DNA from: Anodontia alba
Taxonomy: Eukaryota > Mollusca > Bivalvia > Lucinida > Lucinidae
DNA: 64,000 nt
Direction: 5' to 3'
NCBI GenBank assembly: GCA_964016985.1
Contig: OZ024823.1
Location: forward strand, 137,846,112-137,910,111
The notes under the pieces are model-generated. The model had not been told where the DNA came from. It did no database searches and saw only the letters and a list, made by a program, of their open reading frames with translations. Both the position numbers and the translations under genes were made by a program. Shown here one piece after another: positions 11,765-24,939 of this stretch (position 1 is its first letter; the number at the start of each line of letters is the position of its first letter).

Positions 11765-12403
11765 TAATAACTTTGCTTCCCCCTTTGGTTGCACGCCGGC
11801 GGGTCGGGCCTCAGACTCTATGACGGCTCCGGCCTTAAGACGTTTAAGTAAGTCGGTTGGTGCCTGATGCCTTGAGTCTGGTCGGACCCACCGGAGTCCT
11901 ACTGTTGGTTTTTTTACGCTTCATCATTTCAGATATTTCTTGCAGTCGAGTCCTCATCGTTGTTTGGTCTCTGTATTCGTTTTATTTTTTATGTTCTAGG
12001 AGATGATGCACTGATGAGTTAGGAACCCTTCACGCGGACTGAACAAATGTCTTGTGTATACCACGGCAGAACCAAGGGCGAGGGATGGGGCCACGTAAAT
12101 TCGATTTAAGCCCCTCCCCTCCCCAGTACTATTTTTACTGACCTTTCCAAGGCGGTGTTTCTGCTGTGGTTTACTATAACTGTCATTGTATGTCTTTGTA
12201 TGTTTGTCTTGGTGCATATTTTATTTTGGATAGCCGTTTGACCATTTTTGGGAAGAAACTGTCCTTTTGGCTTTCTGCTTGTAGTGTTCTGATTGTGGTG
12301 CCGTTACTTTAAGTGCGTCCTTCTTTCTCTTTGGTGTCTTGGAACTGAAGGTGGTAGGTAATTGTGTCGATTCCTGATCATTGCCTTCCTTTCTATTTCA
12401 ATA
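11765..12403 (-). repeat. GC-rich leader plus dispersed repeat, family M copy 2
   Basis: 11765-11913 is unusually GC-rich (gcacgccggcgggtcgggcc, ggtcggacccaccggagtcc) with partly inverted words. 11914-12403 matches the family M copy at 8580-9061 through most of its length, including actgacctttccaaggcggt. Both copies end at cctttctatttca, which suggests a real element boundary at 9061 and 12401. Confidence 0.7.
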
Positions 12404-12833
12404 ATTCTTTTAGGTCCGGAAAATATGAAATTTGTGTAGCACGGATTTTGTATTGCGGGAATCTTATTATTATTATTATTATTTGCTGAAGCACTCCCCA
12501 TCCAGTCCATAAAACTAGAGGCCACCAGAAATCGGCGCAAAGCCTGCGCTCTATAGTCATCTCTGAAATAGCGTTACCCTAGCCCCGGTCCTACTTTCCG
12601 CAGAAAAGCGGGCAGAAAAGGGGCTATCGAGTATTGTTTATGTATTGCTTTTTTTTTTTTTTTTTTTTTTGAAATTTCCACGTAAAACCTTATCAGTTCA
12701 AGCGTTCAGGCCACAGCCTCATCAACACTCTCGGTGCTTTGATAAATAGGCATGTAGTCATCCGCGAATTTGTTACTGCTGGCTAGTTTATTTATAATAC
12801 CGAGTTTTTTTTTGTCACACAAACGGGTGTTCG
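12404..12833. other. No gene seen; ATT repeat and poly-T
   Basis: Contains a short (ATT)n tract at about 12466-12483 and a T run at 12650-12670. Nothing else recognised. Confidence 0.6.
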
Positions 12834-12943
12834 TACCCAGTCAGCATTCTACGTAAATCTATATTGGGCCGTCATCGGCCCGTCAGGATAGCTGACAGGC
12901 CGATGACGGCCCGATGTAGATTTACGTGGAATGCTAGCTGGGT
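12834..12943. repeat. Near-perfect palindrome, family A copy 2
   Basis: Same arms as 3027-3139 (tacccagtcagcattctacg to cgtggaatgctagctgggt) with the same gggccgtcatcggcccgtca inner arm. The loop differs slightly. Confidence 0.88.
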
Positions 12944-13105
12944 GTATACAAGCTAACCGGAACTTCGCTATTCGCTTAGCTTTAAGGTCCAATGTTCGCG
13001 TGATGAAGCTTATATTTTAAGTTCATTTAGTTCTCTATGTACTAGGACCAAAAAGTGGGATGGCCTTACATAATGGTGAAATTCCAAAACTGCACACACT
13101 ATGCT

Positions 13106-13490
13106 GGATCTGAGAAAAAGGTAAGATAAAAGTCCATGGAGTGCCACAATCACAACTGCAGCCCTTCCCAGACACCAAGAGGAAGAGGAAACAGACAAAA
13201 CCAAACAAGCGCAAATCGAACAAACGTACGAAAAAGCACTAAGATTAGCTGTCTCTTCCCCAAGCGAGGTAATGGCAATGCTAAAAGGACTGAAAAACAC
13301 AAGAACAAAATAACACAAGGTAAGACATAAAACAAATCGCCTTGTAGAATAAACCACAAAGCAACAAAGAGTAATACTAACACCGGGACCACCGCCTTAG
13401 AACGGTCAGTAGAATAAACCACCGAGGGGGTTAAAGCACTTTTACTTCGCATATGAGGTGAAATGCGTTTCTACTTTCACGGCTCATGTT
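13106..13490 (+). repeat. Dispersed repeat, family N copy 1
   Basis: Shares with 17537-17826, 22138-22313, 22440-22655 (inverted) and 15752-16206 (inverted) the words gagtgccacaatcacaa, cagacaccaagaggaagagg, aagacataaaacaaatcgcc and accgccttagaacggtcag. Read on the plus strand, the family encodes a very basic peptide (PFPDTKRKRKQTKPNKRKS, SLFPKRGN, KITQGKT). In this copy that frame is shifted early on. Element type unknown; possibly a relic of a basic DNA-binding or gag-like frame. Confidence 0.75.
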
Positions 13491-14214
13491 TAGAGCAGTT
13501 TAGCTTAACCATCTTGAGTAATATTCTCAAAACTCATCAGCACTAACCTTTGGTCCAAGCTTGTAACACGATAACTAAAATAGTGTCTGAAAGCAGTTTC
13601 GAAACTCTTTCCAGAATGTAATAATTGAATGAAATAAAAATGAAATAAATAAGTAAGTAAATAAAAAATAAATAAATAAAAACACATTTGCATCTGTTAC
13701 GCACGAGGCGGCCAAGGCGCACCGTGACTTCCTGTTTGACTATGCTTCAGGTCGGGTTTGCCTAATTGTACCTCTATAGAGAAACTCTAACAATGTTAGA
13801 TTTTATAACTCGTTTTGTTTACATAAATAACATGAACAATCACAAAGCTAGACTCTTCGCGTTGGCTACAGTCGTACACAACACGGCTGGCAACTGTACC
13901 GGCTTAGAACTTGATTAACCTGGGTTGGTTAATCAAAACATTTAATCATCAATACAGCTACAACCAAGTGTGGTGAACACTGCGCCAATGCGAAGAGAAT
14001 GCTAAATACCGTTCTTAATTTTAAGACTCACTAATTGAGTCTAAGTTAGTTAATGTAACAAATTACTTGGGGCCGAGTCCAATATTTTGGTTCTTGACTA
14101 GTCAACTGCCATCTAGATTTATAATCTTCTTTAATTTAGTTTTTATTATAACTATTTTATCACTTACCGAACCCTGACTCAGTCTTTTATAACTTTTCAA
14201 TCACAAGTTTCCTA
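13491..14214. other. No gene seen; AATA-rich patch
   Basis: A taagtaaataaataaaa-type low-complexity patch lies at about 13630-13682. The rest is unassigned. Confidence 0.55.
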
Positions 14215-14292
14215 AACACACATCCACTGGACAGGTTTAGTCCTCTAAACGGCTTGTGTGCATTCTTTCGCCCAAAGTGACTGCCCGTACAA
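14215..14292 (-). mobile_element. SINE tail fragment, copy 2 (head lost)
   Basis: Parallel to 3966-4045: both show tttagtcctctaa or cttagtcctctaa, gcattctttcgcc and actgcc in the same order. The tRNA-like head is absent because the sequence passes into a TA/TG microsatellite at 14293. Confidence 0.7.
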
Positions 14293-14315
14293 TATATATA
14301 TATATATGTGTGTGT

Positions 14316-14357
<42 letters not shown>
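14293..14357. repeat. (TA)n(TG)n microsatellite
   Basis: Short TA run followed by about 25 TG units with one AG interruption. Confidence 0.95.
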
Positions 14358-15534
14358 CTTCATGTCGCGAATCTAATGAGTGTCGCGACTGCTCCGATGT
14401 GCGCAACCGCAAGTCCGGTCCTGCACTGTTCTCCTATCCCCTACACTTTGCGCCTGCTACAAAGCGATACCAGTGAGACTGAACATACTGCACAGTCCAC
14501 ACAGCGTCTTTCATAGACATTCCTTTCACGCAAACCGGAGATACCTTCCAGGCCGAATTTGCGCTTGCTAGAAAGACGCCCTGATCAGACTGAAATACTG
14601 CACAGTCTGCTCAGCGTTCTTCCAATCCTTCTCATGCACGCAACTGGGAAATTCCCACTAGAGTGGAAAATTTAGCGCAGCCGGTCTAGTATACATGAAA
14701 ATCCTATGTAACAAAATGCAGAACTTGATCACCCCGCGTCCACTATATAGACGCAGCAATAAAAAATCTACAGGTTTTAATTCAGACTCGACACATTTCT
14801 GGCCTTTCAGATCTTGCACAGGAAACCTACAAATTGATAACAATTACAAAAATATAAAATATCACTCACCGAAATGACTCCTCTAAGAACTGTGGTCCTC
14901 TGACGCGCAGTGGTGTCCTGCTATTTCGCCCTTATCAGAATCATTCCCAGTTCTGTTTGTGATGCACTGTTAGTGTTGTTTTACTGAAGGGCCTGTCTAG
15001 CTCAGTATAGGGGTAATTGTCCTAGTTTGTTGTTTCATTACTAGAATCGTATTCATCATTAGAAAAGGGGCAATCTACAGACTTATAATACCACTTAACC
15101 TCTTATGTTTGGGTTGTTGCAACATTGGTAAATAAAGACATTCTTGCCTCGCCGTCTGGATATCTGTATACCATAGTGGTTGCTACTGATGCTCATGTTT
15201 ATATTGTTTTTTTTTTATTTTATGATGTATTTCGGATGCAATGAAGGAATAGCCATTCCACATTAATTCAGATAAAGGAAATGTCCGAATGATAACTAAG
15301 TACAGCACATGTCATTTTGTCGATATTTAAGTTCATTTATGGGTCCCGATACAATTTAATTAACAGCTGCCAGTGATGTTCTAGTCAGACAATATTATAC
15401 TATGTTTTTGTTAAGTTATTTTATCAATATTTAGGGTATCTTCCTACTATATCGTTTCAGGTTTTGTTGTTTTCAAAAAAGACTGGATACATCTCCCGGT
15501 GTTTGTTCCTGAATTTCCCCCTCTTTTGCGAGTT
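14358..15534. other. No gene; degenerate family L-like patch 14440-14650
   Basis: ctgatcagactgaaatactg and cacagtctgctcagcg near 14580-14620 recall family L arms. The remainder has no recognisable feature. Confidence 0.5.
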
Positions 15535-15592
15535 CACAGCAGGAAGCATCGAGGTGACTTGTAGATAAAAAAAAAAAAAAAAAAAAAAAACC

Positions 15593-15623
<31 letters not shown>

Positions 15624-16590
15624 AAAAAAAACAAAAAAAAAAAACAGCTAAAATCGTTCCGGTTGGAAATTCAAGCTGGCCGCCAGCTAGAAAATCCATT
15701 TTTGCGTCTTCAAAACTGACGAAACTTGGTAGAAAGCATTGGGGTGACTTGATTTGATTTTTGTGTTTTCGCTTTGATGCATTGACTGAGTTGGGAGCCT
15801 TTATGCGAACCGAATTTTTATGTGTTTCTGTATTAAGAGTAGCATCGGGACTCAGGGTGAAGTTAGCTAGCTGTAAAAGTGCTTTAAACCCCCCGATGGT
15901 TTACTCTACTGACCGTTCTAAGGCGGTGGTCCCGGTGTTAGTCTTACTCTTTGTTGCTTTGTGGTTTATTCTACGAGGCGATTTGTTGTATGTCTTTCCA
16001 TGTCTCATTTTGTTCTTGTGTTTTTTAGTCCTTTTAGTATTGCGATTACCTCGCTTGGGGAAGAGAGAGCTAATCTTAGTGCTTTTCGTACGTTTGTTCG
16101 ATTTGTGCTTGTTTGGATTTGTCGGTTTCCTCTTCCTCTTGGGGTCTGGGAAGGGCTGCGGTTTGTGATTGTGGCACTCCCTAGACTTTTCCCTTACCTT
16201 TTTGTTTGAAGATAAAAAATAGCTAAAATTGCTCTGATCGGAAATTCAAGATGGCCGCCAATGCCGCAACCTTGAAAATCTATTTTGCCCTTCGTCTCCT
16301 GAACCGAAAGGTCAAGTGACTCGAAACTTGGTAGGAAATATCGGAACAACTTGTAGATAAAAAATAGGAAACATTGTTCTGGTAGGAAATCCAAGACGGC
16401 CGCCATGGTAGCCATTCTGAACCAAAAGGCCAATTGACTCGAAACTTCATTGGAAGTACTGAAGTGACATGTAGATCAAAAGTAGTTATATATAAGACCG
16501 TTCTGTTTGGAAATCCAAGACGGCTACCATCTTGAAAATCTATATTGAACTTCTCTTGAACAGAAAGGCTGATGATTTGAAACATGTCTG
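15535..16590. repeat. Degenerate tandem repeat P (about 110-130 bp unit), interrupted by a family N insertion
   Basis: Recurring order: ggtgacttgtagataaaaaa, (g)taaaattgttctgg, ggaaattcaagatggccgcc, ttgaaaatctattttg, gaactgaaagg, gactcgaaacttggta. It occurs near 15535-15565 and 15650-15750, then resumes at 16207 for about three more units to 16585. Long A runs fill 15568-15644. Confidence 0.75.
15752..16206 (-). repeat. Family N copy 2, inserted in tandem array P
   Basis: The array reads ggtgacttg up to 15750 and resumes with agataaaaaatagc at 16208, so the roughly 455 bp between is an insert. It is a reverse-orientation family N copy containing actgaccgttctaaggcggt, cttggggaagagagag and gattgtggcactccctag. 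This gives approximate element limits, which are not visible for the other copies. Confidence 0.75.
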
Positions 16591-17536
16591 GTAATCAGGT
16601 GAGCGACAAAGGCCATCTTAGCCTTCTTGTCATATTTATTAGCAGCGAAAACTTCATGCTCAGCTGAGTTGAGCATGGTAAAAGTTTTATGACCGCGGGG
16701 CCTTTATCAACCCTTAGCCAGGCTTAGTGGCCAGTCATTACGCATGCGTTTATTCGGTGTAGAAGTGCACATTTTTTTTTACCTCGGACCAAGACAGGGT
16801 GGAAATAGATAAGAACTCGCCCTAAAATTTACACACTATATTTAAATTAGGCACAGAACTGTTTTTGCAGCTGATACTGAATTTAGATTGAGCAAATTTT
16901 TTAAATCAACCTAGTGGCAGGAATAAGTTGTAGTGCAACATAAGAAAAAGTACTTTCAGACAAGTGCGCCGAAAGAGATTTTAGATCAGCCTGTGCATTT
17001 GCGGAACGCAGGCTGATCTTTTCTTTGTTCGATGCACATGTCAGAAGGCACGTTGTCTCAAGTTGTTTCTCATTTTAAGGTGCAAAGCAACTTCTAGAAA
17101 TGCACTTTTGAAACAAAGAACAGGCTTTGGCACAAACGATTTAATTGGGAACACAAAAATCCATACAGTGGGAAGTTGAAAAAGAAATCAGTTCACCTTG
17201 AGGAAATTGAAACCATAGTTCGTATTACTCTTTTTTCATCAACAGAATTAAAATAAAAAAGTGACGAGGACAATACCACGTCGGAAAGGCCTTGAAAAGA
17301 TTGGCGCATGTGCAGACAGGATAAAAAGTTTGTGTAAATAAATCTTTTCTCTTGGCGCTGCGTAGCTGAGGTTTCGCCTGTTGTCACCGGGGCTTCTGAG
17401 TTATGTCAAAATGTTAAGGCGACTTCAAGCACAAATAAATGATCTTTTCTCTTGATGTGACATATTTAGGTTTTGCCCGTTATCCGTTGCGTCTGAGCCT
17501 TGTCAAAAGTAGAAAGGCGACTTCGAGCAAATATAC
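16591..17536. other. No gene; family L-like hairpin near 16960-17075
   Basis: agatcagcctgtgcatttgc and gcaggctgatcttttc form inverted arms of family L type. Other sequence is unassigned. Confidence 0.5.
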
Positions 17537-17826
17537 ATAAAAAGGTACGAGAAAAGTCCAGGGAGTGCCACAATCACAAACCGCAATCCTTCCCAGACAC
17601 TAAGAGGAAGAGGAAACAGACAAAACCAAACAAGCGCAAATCGAAAAAACGCACGAAAAGCACAAATATTAGCTCTCTCTTCCCCAGGCGAGGTTATCGC
17701 AATGTTAAAAGGGCTGAAAATTACAAGAACAAAATAACACAAGGCAAGACTTAAAACAAATCGCCTCGTAGAATAAACCACAAAGCAACAAAGAGTAAGA
17801 CTAACACCGGGACCATCGCCTTAGAA
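17537..17826 (+). repeat. Dispersed repeat, family N copy 3
   Basis: Same order of words as 13106-13490. The basic frame is intact from 17500 to 17754 (RECHNHKPQSFPDTKRKRKQ, KITQGKT, then stop). It ends at ccatcgccttagaattc, a damaged version of the shared motif. Confidence 0.78.
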
Positions 17827-20800
17827 TTCCAAGCAAGTCTTTTCACGTTGGCACGGTTGCGGACTTATACTGGGTATATTACTTACACTCAGTATGAACC
17901 CAACAAAACTGAGATGAACTCTGTGCCAATGTGAAGAGATTGCCTGCCTTCCCTTCCTTCACCCTATTGCAGTAAGTTGTCTTCCTTCTTATTCTAGTGC
18001 ACTGTTCCTTTTATTTAGAGCTCATATTTGATACATTTTTCCCGCGATACATTTCACTTTAGAATACATATTTTAACACGTCCTTCGCGCTGTTTATATT
18101 AGACTGGTCATTGAGACCTAAGATTTTTCCTGATGTACCTAAAACTTCAGAGAAACATTTTCCCATGAATTCGTTTGTCGGCCTCTGTTCGACCTTTTGT
18201 TCTCTGTTTAAGTATTGGACATCAAAATGTTCTTGGAAAGACACAACTGCAATAAACAAAAAACATAGACTAAGGACATATCCTACAATAATACAAGCTG
18301 AAGTCTGCTGTTATGATTTTACCAATTATTCTCCAATGACGCACGTCACCGTATAGAGTGAGTGACGTCATTGACGTCGCGGCTGAATTTCCGACGAAAT
18401 GATAGACCCATCATTGACGTCGATGTGACTCATCCGTGACTAATTTCCCCTGTTATTACATTTTCAGCAGTGATCTACTGAGATTTATCAATGAATTAAA
18501 ATATAGAATTCACCGAGTTCATTTCAAACATTTTGACGTCAAAATTGCAAGGCGACGTTGCTGACGTTGTTGGTAACAACAACAACAATAGTTGACGTTT
18601 CGCGAAAGATTTGGTAAAAGTATGGAAATCAAACTGCAATTTTCGTGTCCAGTTCACGTTTTTGAGGAAGACCTGCAACACAAATAATATGAACATAGGC
18701 AATGCCTATAGGCGAGGTCGCAAAGCACAATGCTATGCCCAGTAGTTTAGGAAAAAAAACTTAGTTCTAGGTTTTTTCATAGACAATCATGTTATATATA
18801 GAGCTCCCTATATCAGTAATGAATGACAGAGGTAAGAATTCTTCATATATATTTCAACTTTACGGGCTTATGGATTATGCGGGCCAAAAATCGTCCAAAA
18901 AATCAAAGTATATGACCCAAGCTATACCGTTAAAATTTTTGTAGCGGAGTTTGGTAGCGGATTTTCCCAGTTGGTCCCGGAAAAATACAAATAGATCTGC
19001 CACATTTATTGAGAACCCGATAAACTGCAAACGAAATGTTTATTTCCGGTTTGGTTTGACGGCAAAGAAACGTTCCCATGACATTCCTTCCTTGGTAAGA
19101 GAATTTAAAGGGTATTTTTTCAGATCGACATAGTAAGACCCGGCTAATGTATTCGTTCGACAACATAAAGAAATTCCAAATACTTTAGAAATTCATTGAA
19201 AACAATGTGTCTCAAGCATGTAATGTAAGCTCGTTGAATTTCATGTTACGTGTGCTGTACCATAGAGCTTGCCTATCGGCCACATGCGGCAGCGAGCTCG
19301 ATGTAAAGTATGATTTTCTTGATAATCCAGTTCAACTTTCGTGGCATTTTTGTGATTGTATTTCAAGAACAGGATGATTTTTGCATTAAAGTGAAAAGAA
19401 GATGGCGACTGATTTTCAAACTAAACCACGCCTCTTGAAATTCATGCACTGACTGGAACTATTTTGGTAGGAAATCATAACGGCTGAATGTGAAAATTCC
19501 TTTAAAGTGTCAAGCTCAACATAGTTGCTTAGCTAAAGAGTGATAGTTTGTCTAAACATGAATATTTCTATCCTCACATTTGCATTTGTTTATTTGTAAC
19601 TTTTCATACATTGTGTTTGTCGTCAAAGGTTTAGATTGACAATACATTCAATATTTAAGCTGCTCTCATTGTGAGTTTATAATGTTTATAGCATAGCCTC
19701 TCGGTTGTTCTTAATTTGATTATTCAACCAACTTTGTTTTTCATTTTCATCACTGTTTTCTGAGTAATAGGAACAATTCCATGTTGTTTATGTCTCATAT
19801 ACAATTATTGATCGAACAACAGTTTGCTATACGAATGACTTGTTTGTGAACATATTTCACTGTTGAATTCGTGTATATTATTTTCGTCATTTATAGAGCA
19901 CTATTTGTTATATTGTCTCTATTTTCGAAGTTTCAAAGTTTTAGGACAGACCGTCCATACAATACTGAAGCTCAACGTTTTACAACTGTTTGCCATCTAC
20001 AGCACTGCTTTCGACGGTTTTTAGTTCAGTTTTACAATTTTACTATTCATCAGCTGTTACTTCATAGTTATGGACAGGCAGTCCATAGTCTTTAGCTACA
20101 TATTGATGTTTTGATAAACAATTTGTAACGTATATGAAATAATTTGTGTTTTATATAGGTTCTATTCATTGCTGCATCCTTGTTTATTTGTTACCTCATT
20201 TGTTCTTTTTTTACCTTTATTGTGACTCTTTATACAGGCATTCCATTCAATATTGAAGGTGTACATAATCTATAGTTTGATAGACTTTATTTCAAACATC
20301 TCACTGTTTCTTTTTAATTACTCAACAACTTGTTTTGTTACCTGGGGTTTCTGAGTGAAGCCATACCGCTCTTGTCTTATTTAGCTATAAACTATAATTG
20401 GGGCTAAATAGTTTGTTTCTAACATCGATATAGTCTGTGTGAACATAACTGATTGTTGAATTCTTATTCACTTTTTATAGCTTTTAAAAGTACCTATCTG
20501 TTGTGTTGCTACTGTTTGGACAGATAAAGTCCGGACATAAGTCTCAAACAAGGTATAATTTCTATAATTTCTAGATCCAGTATGATATAAAGAACAGTAG
20601 TGATCCTGTAAAGTATTACTACCGAGTGTGCGCAGCTGGAAAGACAACAATCGGTATGTGTACATACACTACCAGCCAGTACCTTTATTTCTTTGGGTAT
20701 TGTTTTTTTTAGCTTTTCATTCAACACTTTTAAAGCTGTTCCACAGGATGCAATTAAACTAATTCTTTGATTTTCCACAGGTTGCGATAACAACATAAAG

Positions 20801-21960
20801 GGATTCTAAGTAAGCAATTTATAATGGACCAAACAATAATCAAACCGGAATGAAAAACAAAACATCACCTGAATATCCTAAGTTATTGTATTTATTTTCT
20901 CATTTTGCTGTAATCTGGATTGCCATATTTCATGATCAAAAACAATATTTTACCGGTTTTCAGTTAGTACGGAATTTTGTGAAAAAAGTCCAGATATGTA
21001 TGGCCTATTTTCATATTAAAATGATAGGTTGACAAGAACTGGAACCTAGTGTAATCAAAGATCAAATTTGTCAGAAAATAATTACGCAAGCTGAGCTTGA
21101 AACTAATTTAAACATAAAAGCTCCAATATCATAAGTAAATGTAGGCTATAAGCAGTTTTAGCATCGACTTACTGTGTTTATCAGCAAACCTGACATCCGA
21201 ATTATGAGATACGGATAGCTGTGGAGTGTGTTTTGCAGGGGTACCCATATGTTCAGATGTGATTTTATACAAAACCGTCATTTTAAGCAAGGGTAAAAGG
21301 TAAACGGAGATATGTACCTTATGTACAACAGTCATATCCTTGGTAATACTTGTGCATAATATTATAAGTTCCGATGTGTGTGGTCAGAGTCCTATGTTAA
21401 TTCTCTATAGGCTAGAACTCCGCCTTTAAACATATTATAGTTATAACTGTTTGACCGTTTAAGAGAATGATTTTAATGAGTCCTACAACAAGCAATACAG
21501 TTTGTTTCCAGTATAGGCGTATTAGTCCCAAGTGTAACATACCAGTTATTATCATATTTATAAATGCTTTTACGGAATTATAGTGACTATTAGCATATAA
21601 GTTTTTAAGCTATTTGATGGATGAGGATCACTAGTACTACGTTATGAGGACTAAATGAATATACTTTCAATCATATTTACATGAATATAAAAACTTTTAA
21701 GGTATTAAGTGCAACGCATGCATCAAACAGTTAAAAAACATGTAAATGTTCAGATAAATCACTGAAATGCAACAAATAAAGTGCCTGAGTCCGATTCATG
21801 TGCATATTTCAATCAAGTCACGAAATTGTTTTTCAACAATTTTTGATGCATTATTTGATGCAGAAAACTACATATAGATCTAAAAATGAACTGTTAGTGA
21901 CAAAAGTGTAATTTTTGTGGACAATAGGCTTTGCCTGCTAATTCTACTGAATATACGTAT
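17827..21960. other. Long AT-rich stretch without genes
   Basis: No recognisable coding exon, transposon or repeat family was found in this 4.1 kb. A cluster of GACGTC words at 18363-18425 includes the palindrome TGACGTCA at 18363-18370. Weak repeats of ggacaggcagtccat and tacaggcattccattcaata at 19940-20260 suggest an old tandem duplication. This is the largest stretch here that could hide unrecognised host non-coding or regulatory sequence. Confidence 0.5.
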
Positions 21961-22092
<132 letters not shown>

Positions 22093-22137
22093 TATTTTTA
22101 TTATGAATTAGCATGACCCAAACTAATTAGTAAATAT

Positions 22138-22313
22138 GAAAAAAAAGGTAAGAGAAAAGTCCAGGGAGTGCCACAATCACAAACCGCAACCCTTCCCAGA
22201 CACCAAGAGGAAGAGGAAACAGAACAAAATGGCACGAGGTAAGACATACAACAAATCGCCTCGCAGAATAAACCACACAGCACCTAAGAGTAAGACTAAC
22301 ACCGGGACTAAAC
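22138..22313 (+). repeat. Family N copy 4 (internal deletion)
   Basis: Carries gagaaaagtccagggagtgc and accaagaggaagaggaaaca, then jumps to aggtaagacatacaacaaat; the middle of the family is deleted. The basic frame stays open across the deletion (22136-22345). Confidence 0.75.
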
Positions 22314-22439
22314 TTTTAGCCAAAAGTTACAACGTTTATTTTTAAACCTCAATGTCACACTTTTGACTCATGTTTTAGAAATCTACCACTTAAAGGTACG
22401 CCTGACGTTGAGTATTTACGCTCAAAATACGAGGTTTTC

Positions 22440-22655
22440 AGAAACACAGAATGCTTTGTATTATTTTGTTTTTCAGTCCTTTTAGCATTGTGATTATCTC
22501 GCTTGGGGAAGAGAGAGATAATCTTAGTGCTTTTCGTACGTTTGTTCGATTTGCGCTTGTTTGGTTTTGTCTGTTTCCTCTTCCTCTTTGTGTCTGGGAA
22601 GGGTTGCGGTTTGTGATTGTGGCACTCCCTGGGCTTTTCTCTTATATTTTTTCGT
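22440..22655 (-). repeat. Family N copy 5 (inverted relative to copy 4)
   Basis: cttggggaagagagagataa, tttgtctgtttcctcttcct and gattgtggcactccctgggc are the complement of the other copies. Copies 4 and 5 face in opposite directions about 130 bp apart. The basic frame reads on the minus strand (PQPFPDTKRKRKQTKPNK). Confidence 0.75.
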
Positions 22656-22870
22656 TCCTTATAGTTCTTATTCATACTAGAGTGAGAAAAGATAAAATCC
22701 GTCAAAATTCAAGCATACATACAAAATACGCCGTTACAAGCAGAAAGGATATCTAGTCGTCAAGTACTGTTGTATGAAAATAATAGGGATATGCGTACTA
22801 ACAGTTGTTGGATTTATCATTGCTGAATGATATAATTTCTACGAAAATTTATGACAAGCAGGAATAACTT

Positions 22871-24885
22871 ATGTCTCCCCCTGACAGGGATGGAGACATA
22901 TTATTTTTGCCTCGGTTTTTGTCCGTCTGTCTGTTTGTCCGTCCGTTACGCAATCGTGTCCGCTCTGTAATTTTAAACCGTTCAAGATATTTTCATGAAA
23001 CTTCATAGAAATAGAAAGCATCATCAGCCGACTCTTGTCTATATATTTTTGGAGTTATTTCCCTTTAAAATAAGAGAAATATAATTTCGTGTCCTCTCTA
23101 TAACTTGAAAACCGTTCAAAATATTGTCATGAAACTTCATAGAAATATAAAGCATCATCAGACGACGTACAGAACACAAGAACCGTAACTCTCCCCCTGA
23201 CAGGGATGGAGACATATTGTTTTTGTCTCGGTTTTCTGTCCCTCTGTCTGTCCGTCCGTCATCCAATCGTGGTTGCTCTGAAATTTAAAACCGTTCAAGA
23301 TATTTTCATGAAACTTCATAGAAATAGAAAGCATCATCAGCCGACTCTTGTCTATACATTTTTGGAGTTATTTCCCTTTAAAATAAGAGAAATGTTATTT
23401 CCTGTCCCCTCTATAACTTAAAAACCATTCAAAATGTTGTCATGAAACTTCACAGAAATATAAAGCATCATCAGACGACGTACAGAACACAAGAACCGTA
23501 ACTCTCCCCCTGACAGGGATGGAGACATATTGTTTTTGCCTCGGTTTTCTGTCCGTCTGTCTGTCTGTCCGTCACCCAATCGTGGCCGCTCTGAACTTTA
23601 AAACCGTTCAAGATATTTTCATGAAACTTCAAAGAAATAGAAAGCATTATCAGCCGACGTGCAGACCACAAGAACCATAACTCTTGTCTATACATTTTTG
23701 GAGTTATTTCCCTTTAAAATAAGAGAAATGTAATTACGTGTCCTCTCTATAACTTAATAAAACCGTTCAAAATATTGTCATGAAACTTCATAGAAATATA
23801 AAGCATCATCAGACGACGTACAGAACACAAGAACCGTAACTCTTGTCAATACAGTTTTGTAGTTATTCCCCTTTGAAATTTGACAATGGTCATTTCTTGC
23901 CCGCTCTATAACTGAAAAACCATTTAAGATATTTTAATGAAACTTCATAGAAATATAAAGCATCATCAGACGACGCGCACAACACAAGAACCGTAACTTT
24001 CGTCCGTACAATTTTGGAGTTAATCCCCTTTGAAATTTGACAATGGTAAATTGGTGCTCGCTCCATAATTTAAAAACCGTTCAAGGTATTTTCATGAAAC
24101 TTTATAGAAATAAAACTTCATTAGACAAAGTGCAGAAAACGAGAACTGTAACTCTTGTCTATACATTTTTGAAGTATTCCCCTTTGAAATTCGACCATGG
24201 TAATTTCGTGTCCTCTCTATAACTAAAAAACCGTTAAATACATTTTAATACAATTTCAAAGAAGTGTAAAGTATCATCAGACAACGTGCAGAGCACAAGA
24301 ACCGTACCTCTTGTCAGCACATTATTTGAGTTATTCCTCTCTGAAATTCGACAATGATAATGTGTGTCTCCTTTATAACTTGAAAATCGTTCATGATATT
24401 TTCATGAAACTTCATAGACATATAAAGAATTATTAGATGACGTGCAGATCACAAGAACTGTTACTCTTGTCTATACATTTTTGGTTTTATTTCGCTTTGG
24501 AATTTAATGAAAATCATTCAAGATATTTTCATGAAACTTCATAGAAATATAAAGCATCATCCGACGATGTGCAGAACACAAAAACATAACTCTTGTCCAT
24601 ATATTTTTAGACTTATCACCTTTGAATTTGACAATGGTATTTTTGTGGGCGCTCTATAACTTGAAAACCGTTTAAGATGTTTTCATGACACTGCATAGAA
24701 ATATAAAGCATCATCAGACGACTTGCAGAACACAAGAACCGTTACTTTTGTCTATACATTTTTAGAGTTATCCCCCTTTGAAATTCGACAATGGTAATTT
24801 CACATTCGCTCTATAGCTTGAAAACCATTCAAGATATTTTAATGCAACTTTATAGAAATATAAAGCAGTGAACAATTACTATGGG
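22871..24885. repeat. Satellite-like degenerate tandem array K, part 1
   Basis: Units of about 125-180 bp share cgttcaagatattttcatga, aacttcatagaaatataaag, catcatcagacgacg, cagaacacaagaaccgtaac, tcttgtctatacatttttgg and agttatttccctttgaaat. The first three begin with ctccccctgacagggatgga at 22875, 23191 and 23503, giving a higher-order period of about 312-316 bp made of two units. Units become more divergent rightward. Confidence 0.9.
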
Positions 24886-24895
24886 TAATTTTTCT

Positions 24896-24907
24896 ATATG
24901 TGTGTGT

Positions 24908-24939
<32 letters not shown>

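Noticed and set aside
13010..13452. Overlapping leucine/phenylalanine-rich frames resembling membrane proteins (also at 15761-16209, 17503-17781, 22451-22756)
   Set aside because: They are the reverse side of family N repeat copies, and several frames are open at once; the basic frame on the other strand is the more consistent one.
18363..18425. Cluster of GACGTC words including TGACGTCA, as cAMP-response elements
   Set aside because: No gene or promoter is recognisable nearby; short motifs alone do not support a regulatory call.
23039..23695. Minus-strand frames with RFLCSVRRLMMLYISMKFH-type peptides
   Set aside because: Repeated translations of tandem array K; the frame is not kept from unit to unit.
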